Positions 9,400 to 23,000 of a DNA stretch of 64,000 nucleotides are shown here, in pieces (within the stretch, counting starts at the first letter, position 1; every line of letters starts with the position of its first letter). Below the pieces are notes generated by a model. The model ran no database searches. It had not been told where the DNA came from and saw only the letters and a list, made by a program, of their open reading frames with translations. The stretch covers positions 5,016,628 to 5,080,627 of the forward strand of contig OZ037771.1 of NCBI GenBank assembly GCA_964035545.1, in the 5' to 3' direction. Origin of the DNA: Bugula neritina (lineage: Eukaryota; Bryozoa; Gymnolaemata; Cheilostomatida; Bugulidae). The position numbers and the translations under genes are program-made.

Positions 9400-9879
9400 T
9401 TATGAGTCCTGTCTGTGAGCAGCATTTGATGTTATTTTCATATCACGTATTGTTCTGGGTAGGAAGCTGGCATGAAATAGTGAGGTGTTAGTTCTAAAAG
9501 TGGTGGGCATGCCATTTGACTGGGACCTGGTGGTAGCTGATGTAGTGGGCTGATCGATGAGGTGTTCATACGACTTTGAGAGTGAAGGATGATATTCCTC
9601 TTTGGCCAGGATCCGCATCAAGAGACTAAGTCGTAGGTCTTTGCGCCTGTTTTGCAGGGGGGTTAATCCAAGCCTAGATCTTGCCTCATCTGAGCCAACC
9701 CTGCCTTTAATACCTGCCACAAATCTCACAGCCTGCTCTTGTACTTGCTCAATATCTACTACAGCCTTCTTGGAGCTGGGGTCCCACACAGCAGCAGCAT
9801 ATTCTAGGTGAGGACGACACAGGGCTTTGTATGCTATTAACTTCGCCTTTTCTGGTGCCCTTTGTTTGTAAAGGTTTAT
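9400..9879 (-). pseudogene. Non-LTR retrotransposon remnant, RT C-terminal end
   Basis: On the minus strand the frame reads RPHLEYAAAVWDP, then EQVQEQAVRFVAG, then SLLMRIL and SFLPRTIRDMK. These are hallmarks of the region after the reverse transcriptase domain in Jockey/CR1-type LINEs. The open part stretches from about 9879 down to the stop at 9400. The 5' part including the catalytic box is absent, so it is a dead fragment. Confidence 0.8.
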
Positions 9880-11975
9880 ACTTTATACTATGTTATTCGT
9901 GTTATTTTTATTAGTCAGTTTGTGCTTTTAGATCTATCCAGAGTGGACCTTTAATATCTTGAGCAATAAACAATCTTAAATTCTTTGACCGGTCTATGAA
10001 TCTATAAAGCAAACATAGCATAAACAAAACCCATTTGAGCCGTCGCTAACCTGTTTCCTGTTATTGTAAGCATTTTCCGGCAGTCCTTGAAATCAGGTCA
10101 GTAAGTAAAAAGAGGAAAGGCTTGCATTTTGGATGAGGAAGCTACTTCAGCTGTCCCACCGCTATACTAACCACAATTCAAACCAAAATGTTACTACAAA
10201 ACTGAAGAACTAACAAGATTTGTCAAGTGTAAATGTAAGTGTCATACATTGCAGTTTTATCTCGAAGAAAAGTATTGACTTTCAGTTTCACTTTGAGTTT
10301 GAAGTCCGAGAATGAGATGCAATGTGAAATTGAGTACGAATATGATAGTGAATAGCAGTATGAGTATGAAAATATAAATATGAATAACCCATTAGTTAAT
10401 AATAATAGGAGTATTGAATATGAAGATGGATATGAATATATTCGTATTGATGTTGATAATTATAATCGTTATGATATTGATAGTGATATTCATATTATTC
10501 TGATTGGTGACATTATTTGATGAGTGATTGATGATCAAAGTGAACGTGTCATCGAGTTTGACATTCACTATGAGTATGGTTTGTTTTAAATTAAATTTGA
10601 TACGAGCAGTATTAAATTGTAGCTTTTGGGTTAGCTTTGGGGGTGGTTTATTGTTAGGATTTACTTGGGTTGGCTGAAACACACCTCGAACACCTGTCAA
10701 GGAAGGTTATGCTGGAATTTGCGTAGTGAACTTTCAAATATGGACTGAAACCTGTTTTTTAGAGCAGGTAAAATACCTAATGCCGCAGAGTCAGGACCAA
10801 AAACAACTGCCTAAACCTCTGATATTTATCACAGTAATTGCAAGTTGTTAATAATTTTTAATATTACTTTCTGTGTGGCGGGTTCCAATAACTTAACAAT
10901 AAAATATATGTGTTTCTAATATCTAATGATTGGTTAGCAGAGCTATAATTGTCACAATGATCTGTATCATATTTACTGGTAGTAAAGACAGTGACGGAAA
11001 TGTAATTTATAGTGTTTGGCTCACATAGCTATGGGTGTGACAGTGAGGTCATAGTTTGCTGATTTGTATGACATCTGCTGCAGCAGAGACAGTAACAGAA
11101 ATTCTCAACACAGAAGATATAGACCTCTATATTCTGTTTAGAATTGTTGACCAGTGTTACCAATTCCAAACTTTTATTCAATAGTAATTGTCCAAGAAGT
11201 AGTTTACAAAAAGACAATATGATTTATTCTCAAAGTGAAAGTCTATGTTCAAACTAGAGTAGACTTATTATCAGATTATCAGTAATTACTGCAGTATTTA
11301 TACCCACATATTATTTTTCATGCTAATAACCGGTCTATACCTCCACAACAGTTAGATTATTTAGTTGATAAACATGAAACACAATGGGATTATCTACTAA
11401 TTGGTATATTTGATGAACATTAGTAAAAATTGAATAGAATAATATTTTGTCACTTTCTTTAAGTTATTTTTGTGAGACATAGAAGATTAATATTAAAATA
11501 CTATTGAACGTTGTCTCCACTGTTTCCAGTATTATTAAGAAATCATTCGTTGTTCTAGCAGTACCTGTTAAACAATGAAATGAAATATACTAAATTTTTA
11601 AACTAGATATTTCTTCTTGTCCTAAACCAACTCTTATGCAATATTCAATAATCTTGTCTCATGTTGTAAGCCAAGTTACTGTCAAACTTGTTGATTAAAC
11701 CTGTACATCACAAATTATAGAAGGCTATAAATTATCAATAGCTGAACTTGCTAATAAAATTTATATTGAAAATTATCAATAAATGAAAATTATATGAATG
11801 GATTTGTTCCTTGATTCACCTTACCTATGTTTTACTTGACTGTCTCTCTACTATTTACTATTCCACTTGCTCTACACACTCTTTCACTCAATATACATAC
11901 ATTGTATACTATCTCATACTCTATTCATAGTACATACATTAGTATTACATTGTAGTATCTGATACTAGAAACAAC
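9880..11975. other. Upstream region of the first LRR-Roc-COR-caspase gene
   Basis: No gene seen. From about 10030 the DNA matches 56195-58124 with scattered indels, so this is the left part of a tandem duplication. It includes a GAATATGA-like simple repeat stretch (about 10300-10520). The last 70 bp before the ATG are nearly identical in both copies, suggesting the core promoter or 5' UTR lies there. I could not place a TATA box with confidence. Confidence 0.6.
10030..11975 (+). repeat. Tandem duplication, left unit flank
   Basis: Homologous to 56195-58124 (for example the shared TTTTCCGGCAGTCCTTGAAA near 10073 and 56233). It marks the 5' border of the duplicated gene unit, about 46 kb apart because copy 1 has taken up many insertions. 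Confidence 0.8.
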
Positions 11976-12036
11976 ATGGCTACCAACTCTGTAACCAGTT
12001 CTGAGGATGAAGTAACAGCAGCAGCTTCACAAACAG
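11976..12036 (+). CDS. Copy 1 exon 1 (start codon)
   Basis: Starts at ATG with [20 protein letters not shown], an acidic Ser/Thr-rich leader, and ends in phase 1 at CAG|GTCCGT. The paralogue at 58125 has the same exon with two residue-level changes at most, which supports it as coding. No signal peptide is visible, so the protein is predicted to be cytoplasmic. Confidence 0.8.
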
Positions 12037-15000
12037 GTCCGTATACATTATTAGTTAGTCTGGAGAATAGTAAAATACACACCTGAATACAGTGTTCTTT
12101 AAATATACCTGAATAGGTTTCAATTACGTCTTCCAACTTGAAAGATAACATGAAGACTTTGTTACCCCCCTTTAGGTTTCTTCTCTGAACTGTTATAATG
12201 TGGTATTTCTGTATACACCGTAACTTTCTGTAACTTTTATCTGCATGTAGTTTAATGGAGCTGTCTACTTACCAAAGCTGTTGAGAAACTTCTAGGTTAC
12301 ATGAGAACCTAGGTTACTTCTCATTCTCACCATTTCTTATACATGCTAATATTTTCTTCATATTAACAGTTTCTGTTATAAAGTGGGTGTGAAATCTTAA
12401 ATAGAAGCATCACCGTTGTCTAATAGATAAGTTACTCATATGTTTTCAGTCTACCTGATATAAAGAGTTGAAGAAAGTCTCAGTTTTATTCCTATTGAAT
12501 CTTCATGTTGATGACTCAATAATTAGTATGTTTGTCTCTTTGAATATAAGAATATATTAACTGCTGGATTACATTTTCAATTATTATATAAGTAATAGAG
12601 GGTTTTCAGACATCCCTCTAAGGGGATTTGTATTTTAAAGTTGTCTCCCCCTACAGGGATTGGGGGCAGTCTCGATGATATATAGAAAACCCATAAAATA
12701 AGTAGAGATGTAAGGTTTGAGTGAAGACTACTACTAGTATAAGTTTCATTTTTTCTGAGATTAATATTTTGGCATAAGTACACATATGAGCAGTTTTAGA
12801 AATTTTTTAAAAAATTTTGTTAATGATAAATAGCACAAAAACAAAACTTCAAAGCATATTTGTGGTTTTGGTTATTGAGCAAATCTGAAGCTGGCAGCTG
12901 TCATTATTATTTGCTTTGCTGACTGTAACCAGTCTGTTTAGAGCTGCTAACCTTTCAACTCTTAGAACAATAATAACATGCTTGTACACTATATAGCTGC
13001 ACTAGTAAACTCTGTCTTACTGAACTCCAAATGCTCCAAATTATGGGTTGGAACACATGCCTGTACGTTTAAGAAGGCACTGGTTCATTTGTATTAACAT
13101 GTTCACGTACTATACTATACTATGAAAATAACTCCTAAAAGTTTACCATCTGAAAATATTACACTAACTGAAGATAAGAAAATAGCAAACAGTTTTAATA
13201 AATACTTTACTTCCATAGGAACAACGTTATCAAAGAAATTTACTGACGACAATTTTGATTTTACAGCTCGGAAGTCAGATAAAAAACTTGATGAACAGTT
13301 TAGCTTTACAAATATTGAAAGCACAGTCATTGAAAGCTTACTTAAAGATGTAAACCCAGCCAAAGCTGCAGAATTAGATTTAGCTCCCACCAACCTAATA
13401 AAAATATCTGCATCTCATCTTTTAAAGCCTTTAGCTTACATTATAAACACAATTATCAATGATGGCGCTTTTCCAAATGAACTAAAAAAAGCTAAAGTTG
13501 TTCCTCTACACAAAAAGGCATAGCTACTGATGTAAGTAATTACCGCCCAATCTCTATATTACCTGCTTTCAGTAAGATAGCTGAAAAGATTTTAAATAAG
13601 CAAATAGTAGATTTTCTAAAAAGCAAAAATTATTTAACTGATAAGCAGTACGGCTTTAGACGAAATAAAAACACAAATATTGCCTTAATTAATCTAACAA
13701 CTAAGGTTTTAAATGCCATGAACAATGGTAATTCTGTAGCTGAAATTTTCCTCGATTTTAGTAAAGCCTTTGACACAATAAATCATGAAATCTTATTAGC
13801 TAAATTAAAAATGCTCCACTTTTCAAGTCACAGTGTGAAGTTAATTAAAAATTATCTGTCCAATCGTCAACAGTCTACTATTATTAACAACACATATTCT
13901 GACTTTATTCATATCACATGTGGAGTACTACAAGGATCCATACTTGGTCCCACATTATTCCTAATTTATATAAATGATCTTCCAGATGTAACTATGCATT
14001 TAGACCCTATATTATTTGCCGACGATACGAACCTCTTCTTTAAATCAAAAAATCTATTAAACAATATGGACATCATAAACTGTGAATTAAAGAAAATTGA
14101 AACTTGGTGCAATAAAAATAAATTAACTGTAAACATGAGTAAAACAAACTATATGATAATCAAAACAGCGCAAAATAAACAATATTTAAATTGCTTTGCC
14201 TTAGAAATGTTCAACAAAAAATTAGTGGAGGTAAAATCAACCACCTTCTTAGGTATTATAATAGATTCACATCTTTCTTGGCAACAACATTGCAGCAAAC
14301 TTTGTCAAAACCTAAGGCCCTTAGTAGGCTTGATAAGTAAATGTTCCCATCACCTACCTAAAAAAATTCTAATACAAATATATAACTCTTTTGTAAATTC
14401 TAAATCAACATATTGCCTAGAATCGTGGGGTAATGCAGCAAACATTTACTTTGAACCATTACATTTACTACAAAAAAAATACTGAAAATTATATATAAAA
14501 AGCATCACCTTTCCGCATCTAAACCACTGTTTCTTAGTTCTTCAATCATGCCTATTCACACTCTACACAAATTCAAACTAATACTGCTCTCACATAAACT
14601 TTACTATTCTCAACTAACACATCTCACACATAACTATCCCACAATATTTTCAGAGTTCAGCCTACAAACTCCTCCATCATCAACTGCTGCAGGTCAACGA
14701 AGAGTGAAATTCCAATGTTCATCGCTATGGAATAAATTGCCTAATTCTATTCGTGCTGTGGAAAGGGAGGCTGGTTTCAAACTTGCCCTGAGAGACCACC
14801 TAATGACAAATTTCCAGATAAAAAAATAATACTCTTTGAGTTGCTAAAAAACTTTCCAAAAACCTAAACAAAAATCTTTTATAACTGTCAACCATTCATG
14901 GTTCGGTGCCTCGACTAGCTACAGTGCTATTGCGCCATAGGCCCTGTCATTTTGTTTATTTTTTCTCAATTAATTTTTTCCCCGACTACGACAAAATGAA

Positions 15001-17514
15001 AACAAACAAACTAAGTACCCTATTATCTAATATTTCTATATATAAAAAAAATTATTATGAATACAAGAATATGTATTATAAAATAAATAGATTAAATTTG
15101 TAATTTCAAACATCTTATCTAAAAATGCCAAACACTGTATAGCTATATATATGTTTTATAAGCATTTGTTTACATGGCATGTCTGCAAGTCAATAAAAAT
15201 ATTTAGAGAATAATAAAAAGAAGCATATACATTTCAGAACAGTTTCTGTTGAATTGTGGGACATTTCCAAAATATTCATCTCAGAAACTATTCTGAAATT
15301 TATATGCTTCTTTTTACTGTTCTCTAAATATTTTCATTGACTTGCAGACATGCCATGTAAACAAATGCTTATAAAACATAAATATAGCTATACAGTGTTT
15401 GGCATTTTTAGATAAGATGTTGTTTGAATTTACAAATTTAATCTATCTATTTTAATACATATCTTTATATTTATAATGATTTTTTTGATATATAGAAATT
15501 TAGATAGTAGGGTGGCTTAGTTATTTTCATAGTATAGGTGTGTAAGTACGTGAACATGTTGATACAAATGAACCAGTGCCTTCTTAAACGTACAGGCATG
15601 TGTTCCAACCCATAATTTGGAGCATTTGAAGTTCAGTAAGACAGAGCCCACTAGTGCAGCTATATAGTGTACAAGCATGTTATTATTGTCTAAGAGTTGA
15701 AAGGTTAGCAGCTCTAAACAGACTGGTTACAGTCAGCAAAGCAAATAATAATGACAGCTGCCAGCTTCAGATTTGCTCAATAACCAAAACCACAAATATG
15801 CTTTGAAGTTTTGTTTTTGTGCCATATATCATTAACAAAATTTTTTAAAAAATTTCTGAAACTGCTCATATGTGTACTTATGCCAAAATATTAATCTCAG
15901 AAAAAATGAAACTTACACTAGTAGTAGTCTTCACTCAAACCTTACATTTATACTTATTTTATGGGCCTTCTATATATCATCGAGACTGCCCCCAATCCCT
16001 GTAGGGGGAGACAACTTTAAAATACAAATTCCCCTAGAGGGATGTCTGAAACCCCTTTATTCAACAGTAAATTGATGTAATTTATACTCTTAGAATATTA
16101 ACATAGATAAATGTACTAGAAAGCAGGTGATATTATATTTACTCTATAATTGCGTACGTATATACTAAAAATAGATCATTTGTTATTAACAGAGAGACAC
16201 AGCTGTTGGTGGAAGCACTCTGGTATGAATCCTTCCGAAGTCTGGTTATGGCTCAAGTCTAAAAAACTCTTTACAAAGGAGGAAATAAAGAAGCTCTCTT
16301 CAGGTCGACCGATCACTGACCTTAGGATAGAGGGAGATCTGCCAGCTGCTGTTACAGAGTTTGCTCCACTTGTGACTAACCTGTATATTGAAGGCCTTAC
16401 CAGTATCAACAGTTTGGAACAGTGAGTCTATCATCACTTTGTTATCAACATGTTAAAGGTCACAATATCTCTATCCTCTAGAACATGACTTCTCTTTGGA
16501 TAATAACATGTACTTGAGTTATGTATTTAGCTGTCGGTTTTTCAGTTGTAACTCACTGACTATTTACTAGGCCTGCACAGTGTCAGACTGCACTGCCAAA
16601 TGATTAAATATGGTTAAAAATAATCATACATCGAAAAACATCAAAATTTGGAGTTGTGTCCCCTTTTTACTCGATGTAGTTCGGTGTCGGCTCTATTGGG
16701 GAAGCGATTACTCCCACCGGCATGCTTAGACAGCTCTGAATCATGTATCAATGTACTAATGTATCAGCATACAAACCTCATTTTATAGCATTAGCTACCA
16801 ACTCATATTTCAAATTCAGAAAATTGGATAGGAAAGCTGTTTCTAGGCTATTCTTGAAATAGACTACTGCACTACACTGTTAACACTAACAATGGCTACA
16901 CTGCTATATCAAATCTGTTTCACTACCTGCATGATTTACAACCACTGTAGCGTACGGTTGATAGCTGTTGAGATAATTCACACTGCTTAGAGTTAGTCAC
17001 TCTATGAATACCTCAGTATGACAGCAAGTTCCTTATATTCAAATTTTACAGGACAAAAATACGCTATCAACTATAGGAAGCGAGTTTAACCTGCCAACAT
17101 CGAAAACAATCAAAACGAGGAAAAAACATCAGTTTATTATATCTTATAAGCATGCAAGTGGTCACAAGTTTGTTTTTATGTCTGCGCTTCATTCCGGCCA
17201 TAAAATGCTAGGACTGTTAGCATGTTCATCATAGTAGGTTTGAGACTGCAATGCTTCTTGCTGACAATATGGCCTGACAGCGAGAACAGTCTCTCAGATG
17301 CCACACTAGAGGCGCAGACACTGAAGACATTTTATGCAATTTGACTGTATGTAGGAAATTCACACTGGTGGGTCTGCTACCAGGTAGTAATCTCGTTCTG
17401 CGCCTCACAAGTCAGACTCAGCAGGAATTCGAGCTGAAAATTTAAGCAAAGCATTCAATTGCAACATATCACAAGATATATTGAATATGAAGTTGTCAAA
17501 TATGAATATCTAGC

Positions 17515-17574
<60 letters not shown>

Positions 17575-19994
17575 GAAATAAAATGAGATTTGATTAATAT
17601 AATGGCATTTATTACTAGTAGTTTCGTACACAAGAACGATGTGCACTCGTCAGATAAATTAGCCACTATGATTGTTTACAACTATAAATAATGTAATATG
17701 TAAATATACACAGATTAAAGCTAGAAGATCAAAATATAACAAAAAGGTAGCATTGTAATTAGTTGGCTATGTTACAGCATTCTTGAGTAGAAATTTACTA
17801 CTATGTCTGCATATGGATAAAAAGTCATAGCGCTTATTGAGGGAAGACAACTGTGGCTTATAAAGAATGAAAAATTTTTCCCATGAGCATAGCTGACAGA
17901 TTTTAGTGTTGTTGTTGTATGGTTAAGTTTTTCTGAGAATTTTCCAGGATATGGTAAAATCCAGACCTTTGTCTTTTAAGGTCCAGATGTGTTTACTCAA
18001 CTCAGTTTGCATGCACTTGGTTGGGTGTCTGAAAGAAGCAAGGTGGTTGTAGTATCTTGCCTTGAATGCAGTGGAGGAAATTCCTACATATGTTTCAGCA
18101 GTATCTTTTGATGGGACGAATACTTTGGCCTGGTACACAATGTTTGGGGTGGTGCATTCTCCTGGGAGCGGGCATGTCTTTACATTTCTACAGTTACAGC
18201 CTGCCTGTGATATAGGGGTGGTGTTGCATTTAGTAACACTTCTGTTGTGAGCAGTGATGGTCTGCTCTAAATTTGGGCAGCAACTGTAGCTGAGTTTGAG
18301 TGTGTTTTTATTAAATATTTTGTGCAGTGGGTGTTTGGTGTTGAATATATCTTTTATCAGCTTGAGGTATATGGAGCCGATTTTCGTCTTTACATTGCGG
18401 CTATAAGGTGGATTGTACCAGATGACTTGTCTTTGTCTGATGGGTTTGATGCTTGTATTGGTGTTGTCAGTATAGTCTTTGTATTTGAGTTGGTAGTCAT
18501 ATCCGCTTTTAGCCAAAGCATCTTGATATAGTGGGATGGCATTGTTGAAGATAGTTTCATTGGTAGATATGTCACAAAGTCTGCGGTTTATAGATTCTGG
18601 TATGTTATTCAGTATGCTGGGAGGATGGTTAGAGTCTTTGTGTACATACAGAGGGATGTTGTTGGGCTTGGAGTACGGTGTATGATGTTTCTTGACCAGA
18701 TCTAGGGTGGTGTCTAAATAGTCAGTTGTTTTGATATTAACATCTATGGTGATCTTTAGACCGTGTGACTGGAATAATATGCAAAGATCTTTTTTCAGTC
18801 TTTCAGCTAGTTGTGGTTTAAGATCTGTTACACCTAGCCCATCGTCTCTATATAGTCCAATGTTAGCTTTGAACTTTTTTGAGATTTTACTTAACAAAAA
18901 TAATCCTACTAATTCACATGTTTCAGCACCATCATGTGAGCCCATAGTGACGTCAAACAAATTATCTGATTGTCTTTTACCCCAAAATGAGTTGTCATGC
19001 ACCAATATGGATTTTTTTGTGTGCAATATGATATTCCGTTCGTGGTTGCTGACTGTAGTATGCAAGTTGGCAAAGTCGAGGGCATCAGATAGTAGCTTTG
19101 GCGATATAGATGGATAAAATTCCACAATATCGAACACGATAAAAGAGTGCCTGTTTGTGGTGGTCAAATTGTCAAACCAATGTAAAACTGCAGATGTGCT
19201 TTTCCACTGATTTAGGCCAAGTTTGCTGTTTATCGATGTATTAATTCTGTCAAGTAGTTGTTTACTCACCCTACCTATCTCTGGTTTGGTGGGGTTAATA
19301 AGGCGGCAGGTGGGGTTAGTTATGTAGTTAGCCTTATGATCCTTGATAGTAATGAAGGCGGGTTTCTTAGCTGTTATAGTAATTCTGTCATCAAGTTCCA
19401 ATTGTTCAGCCATGGCTTTGTCCTCACTAGTGATGTTGGAGACTTTGTCATTTGATATTTTCTTATAGGTTTTAGTGATATTGTTAGTTAAGAGTCTGTC
19501 ATACGATTCTTTGTCCATTTTGTAGAAATTGTTGCTTTTGTCTGCAGGCACTATTATATTGTCGCTCATGGTTATTTTATGCTTGATGTCGGAGGATAGC
19601 TTGTCTTGAAAGGTATTGTGGACATGTCTAAACTTAACAGATCGGATCATGTCAGCTAATCCTTGCTCGAAACTTTGCATAGCTGTGATCTGTGGTGGGG
19701 ACTTTTTAGACCTACTCAAGAATGCTGTAACATAGCCAACTAATTACAATGCTACCTTTTTGTTATATTCTGATCTTCTAGCTTTAATCTGTGTATATTT
19801 ACATATTACATTATTTATAGTTGTAAACAATCATAGTGGCTAATTTATCTGACGAGTGCACATCGTTCTTGTGTACGAAACTACTAGTAATAAATGCCAT
19901 TATATTAATCAAATCTCATTTTATTTCTTCTAATGTTTACGCTCTAGATTTATTTCTATAGAGCACTCTAGTAACGTTTTATAAACACTCATTT

Positions 19995-20063
<69 letters not shown>

Positions 20064-23000
20064 AATCTCAGTTTAAAATATTACAAATTGTTACTGTTAT
20101 GTCATGTCACTACCTCTCGTTTCGATTTTTCCTCTGGAGTCAGAGAGACACTTTGGGTCTGTGACGGAGCTCCAACATTTTTTTGCTTACTCAACAGAAT
20201 TGCTGCTAGGGAGGATTTCTTCGGCGCTCGCGATTCTGCAAATAAATTGACAAGTACAATCATTAATCAATGTGATTATTTATGATAATAATGGTAACAA
20301 TAATCATAGACTCTATAGAGTATAGACCATCACATAGATAGTAAATAATGATAATTTAGTTTGAATGAATAAAAAAATTAATTATTAATAATACTTACCA
20401 AGTGTAATAGTAATAGTAATAATTAATATTATTATTACTACTGCATGCAAACTTTTATAAGGGAGTATGGCCACTTCGTTGGCCCGACTGGCAATGATTC
20501 ATTATTATAGATAATCAATTCAATCATTATTAGGCCTACAGCCTACTACCTCAGTATACTCAGACTGAGATTCTAAATAGATTCTACTACCTTAGTACAT
20601 TATTTTTTATTAGTATTACTATTAAGAATAAAATCAAATCAATATGATTATTTATGATAATAATGGTAACAATAATCATAGACTCTATAAACCATCGCAT
20701 AGATAGTAAATACTAATAGTGATAATTTACTAATACTAATAGTAATAGTAATACTAATACTAATAGTAATAGTAATACTAATAGTAATAATTAATATTAT
20801 TATTACTGCATGCAAACTTTTATAAGTCCCCATAAAATTAGCTAACTCCTGTCCCACATTTAGTTAAGTTGGTATAGAAAGCCAGCTAACTCAACACCAA
20901 CAGCAAAACATTACTCACTGCTTCATCAATCATTTGAATGTCATTATCAGCTTCAGCCATTTCTCTTGCTCCAATGCTTTACTTTCACCGCCTTTTCTGC
21001 TTATGCGCTAACAATAGTCTGAGGGACTAACTCCATTTTATGACACAGCAGCTACTTTACAAATTCTAATACTCCTAACGGAGTGGCATAACGAACTAAC
21101 TTAAGAAAAAAAAACAGTTAAAAAAAGAGAGAGCAACTCCAAGACACCGAAACTTCGGTCGATGCACTGAACTGAAACTATAAGTTTATAGTTCAATGGG
21201 TCGATGGCTTTCGGTTGTTAATAAACTGATAATCAGTGATTCGATTGGTAGGTCACATCGAAAACATCGTTTACCATCGAACCATCGTGCAGGCTTACTA
21301 TTTACTGAAATATTGAAATGTCTGGTGAGTTATACTTGTATGGCATGTCAGCAATATTCCTTCATATCTCTACTGCACCTGAGTAGTCTTTCTGTTCCCC
21401 TTGAATTATAGAAGTGAGTGCTGTATATATTAGGAAATTTGGAAAAGTCTGTATGCTTGATGAGAAAAAGTGCAAACTAAATTATGTTCAACCGAACCCC
21501 TAAAAAGAAATTCATAAAAACCGGTAAAGAATTGAATTTGAAGAGTATAGAATTTTTTCCATTGTTGCACTTATATAGAATTATATTAGTTTGAGCCGAA
21601 GCTGTTGGGGAAGAGGTCAACAATGACTTCTGGTGACTCACACATCATAGCTGATTACCTGCAGTGGGGATAACTTTTAATATTTATTCTGCCAGTAGAG
21701 AAATGGGTAGTTGTATATTCATTAAGGAAATCACAAATCAAATATAATTTTACCTGCACAGCTTGTAGCCTTAGGTTTGTTTCATATTCTTCAAAGTATT
21801 CACTGCTATTAGTTTTGTCTCCGTTCCTTCTAGTGTATTATCCGTGCTTTAGAAGTTGTTTGAGTTGCTAAAATTGTGAGATAAAATTATACATTTTTCG
21901 ATCAAATGAAATATAGAGTAAAACAATCAACTATATTTAATATATTCTGAACACAGCTATAGTTTATATATACTGATGAGTAATAATCTAGAATCACTCT
22001 GAAATAAGATCTCCCTTCCTACCTATCAGCATTATCTCAATTGTATCCCCAGCTTTTATAATCACTTTATACTTAGTCCAGGGATGTGAACACTTTATTC
22101 TTATTATCTCAAAGTAGTTGTTGGACTTTTCATTACTTGGGCCTACCTGTTACTGCCTGCCTTACAGCTACTATCACACCTATGGCCAGTTTTATACTGC
22201 ATCATAATTTACTTGCATCAGAGTCAAGTTTAAGTGAATTGAAACTACAGAGATGTATCTTCTCTTGTTTTCTCTCCAGGTTTTTCCTCGCCTTCTGTAA
22301 TCAGTAATTCTCAGGTGGCTGCCTTGGCAGCAAAACCTGGTCATACAGAGTAAAACCCATCTTCAATATTCTCTTTACAGGAAAATTGTTACAACTGCTG
22401 TTGATTTAGCAATTTGTTACAACTGAATCATCTTATCTCTTAAGAAGCACTTTCTTCTCATATATACTTTGATCTAATCGCTAATTTTGTATGTATACCA
22501 CATTCTCTCTGTGTTCTAATTATATGTAAAAATATATTAGAGTAGAATAAAACTGATCTAGTAGTCCCAGCATACCAACTCTTTAATTATAAATTGAATT
22601 CATAAAACACAAATAACTGACACAATTCATACTTGCAGAGCAGAAATAATAAAAGGTCACTGCATGTTCAACATAATATTCCTACAACAAGGTTTATTGT
22701 ATGTATATTACAGTCTCTCTCAACTCACACATCTACACACATTAGTTGTGTCTCGTAATAAGTTAGGAACATTACCTGAGGTGATACCAAAGATGAAGTC
22801 ACTTACAGAGTTACATCTACAGTTCTGTGACTTACATACATTACCAGACAGGTGAGTTATAACATGTTCACTGCTTTTACTTAAACTGTATAGATTAGTA
22901 ATACTAAACACAACTTTTCACCTTTCTCACCTAATTGACTATAGTCCTGCAAGGTGGCCGTTCTGCAAGCTCCAAGCTCAATTACGCTCGGCTGTGGACT

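Larger units (their letters stand above)
17569..19933 (-). mobile_element. Penelope-like retroelement with inverted terminal repeats
   Basis: 222-bp inverted repeats (17569-17790 and 19712-19933) differ at one base I could see. They enclose one minus-strand frame with reverse transcriptase and GIY-YIG endonuclease. Each repeat carries a hammerhead ribozyme. Penelope-like elements are known for terminal repeats in either orientation, for GIY-YIG endonucleases and for hammerheads. It sits inside a hAT relic and between (TA)n tracts. Confidence 0.85.
16568..21297 (-). mobile_element. hAT-superfamily DNA transposon relic
   Basis: The ends TAGGCCTGCAC and TAAGCCTGCAC (reverse strand) form short terminal inverted repeats, flanked by an 8-bp duplication CTATTTAC (16560-16567 and 21298-21305). 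Copy 2 has a single CTATTTAC at the matching place (59213-59220), an empty site. Remnants of a minus-strand hAT transposase lie inside (17188-17425 and upstream pieces). A Penelope-like element and microsatellites interrupt it. Confidence 0.88.

Noticed and set aside
10392-10700. Minus-strand 102-codon frame rich in Asn and Ile
   Set aside because: It translates a simple-repeat tract and is not kept in the paralogous region at 56500-56700.
18062-19117. Plus-strand frames over the Penelope-like gene
   Set aside because: They are shadows; RT and GIY-YIG motifs are on the minus strand.
22086-22307. 73-codon frame before LRR exon A, considered as an extra exon
   Set aside because: The frame is not preserved in copy 2 (60033-60266 reads in a different way) and phase does not fit the flanking exons.
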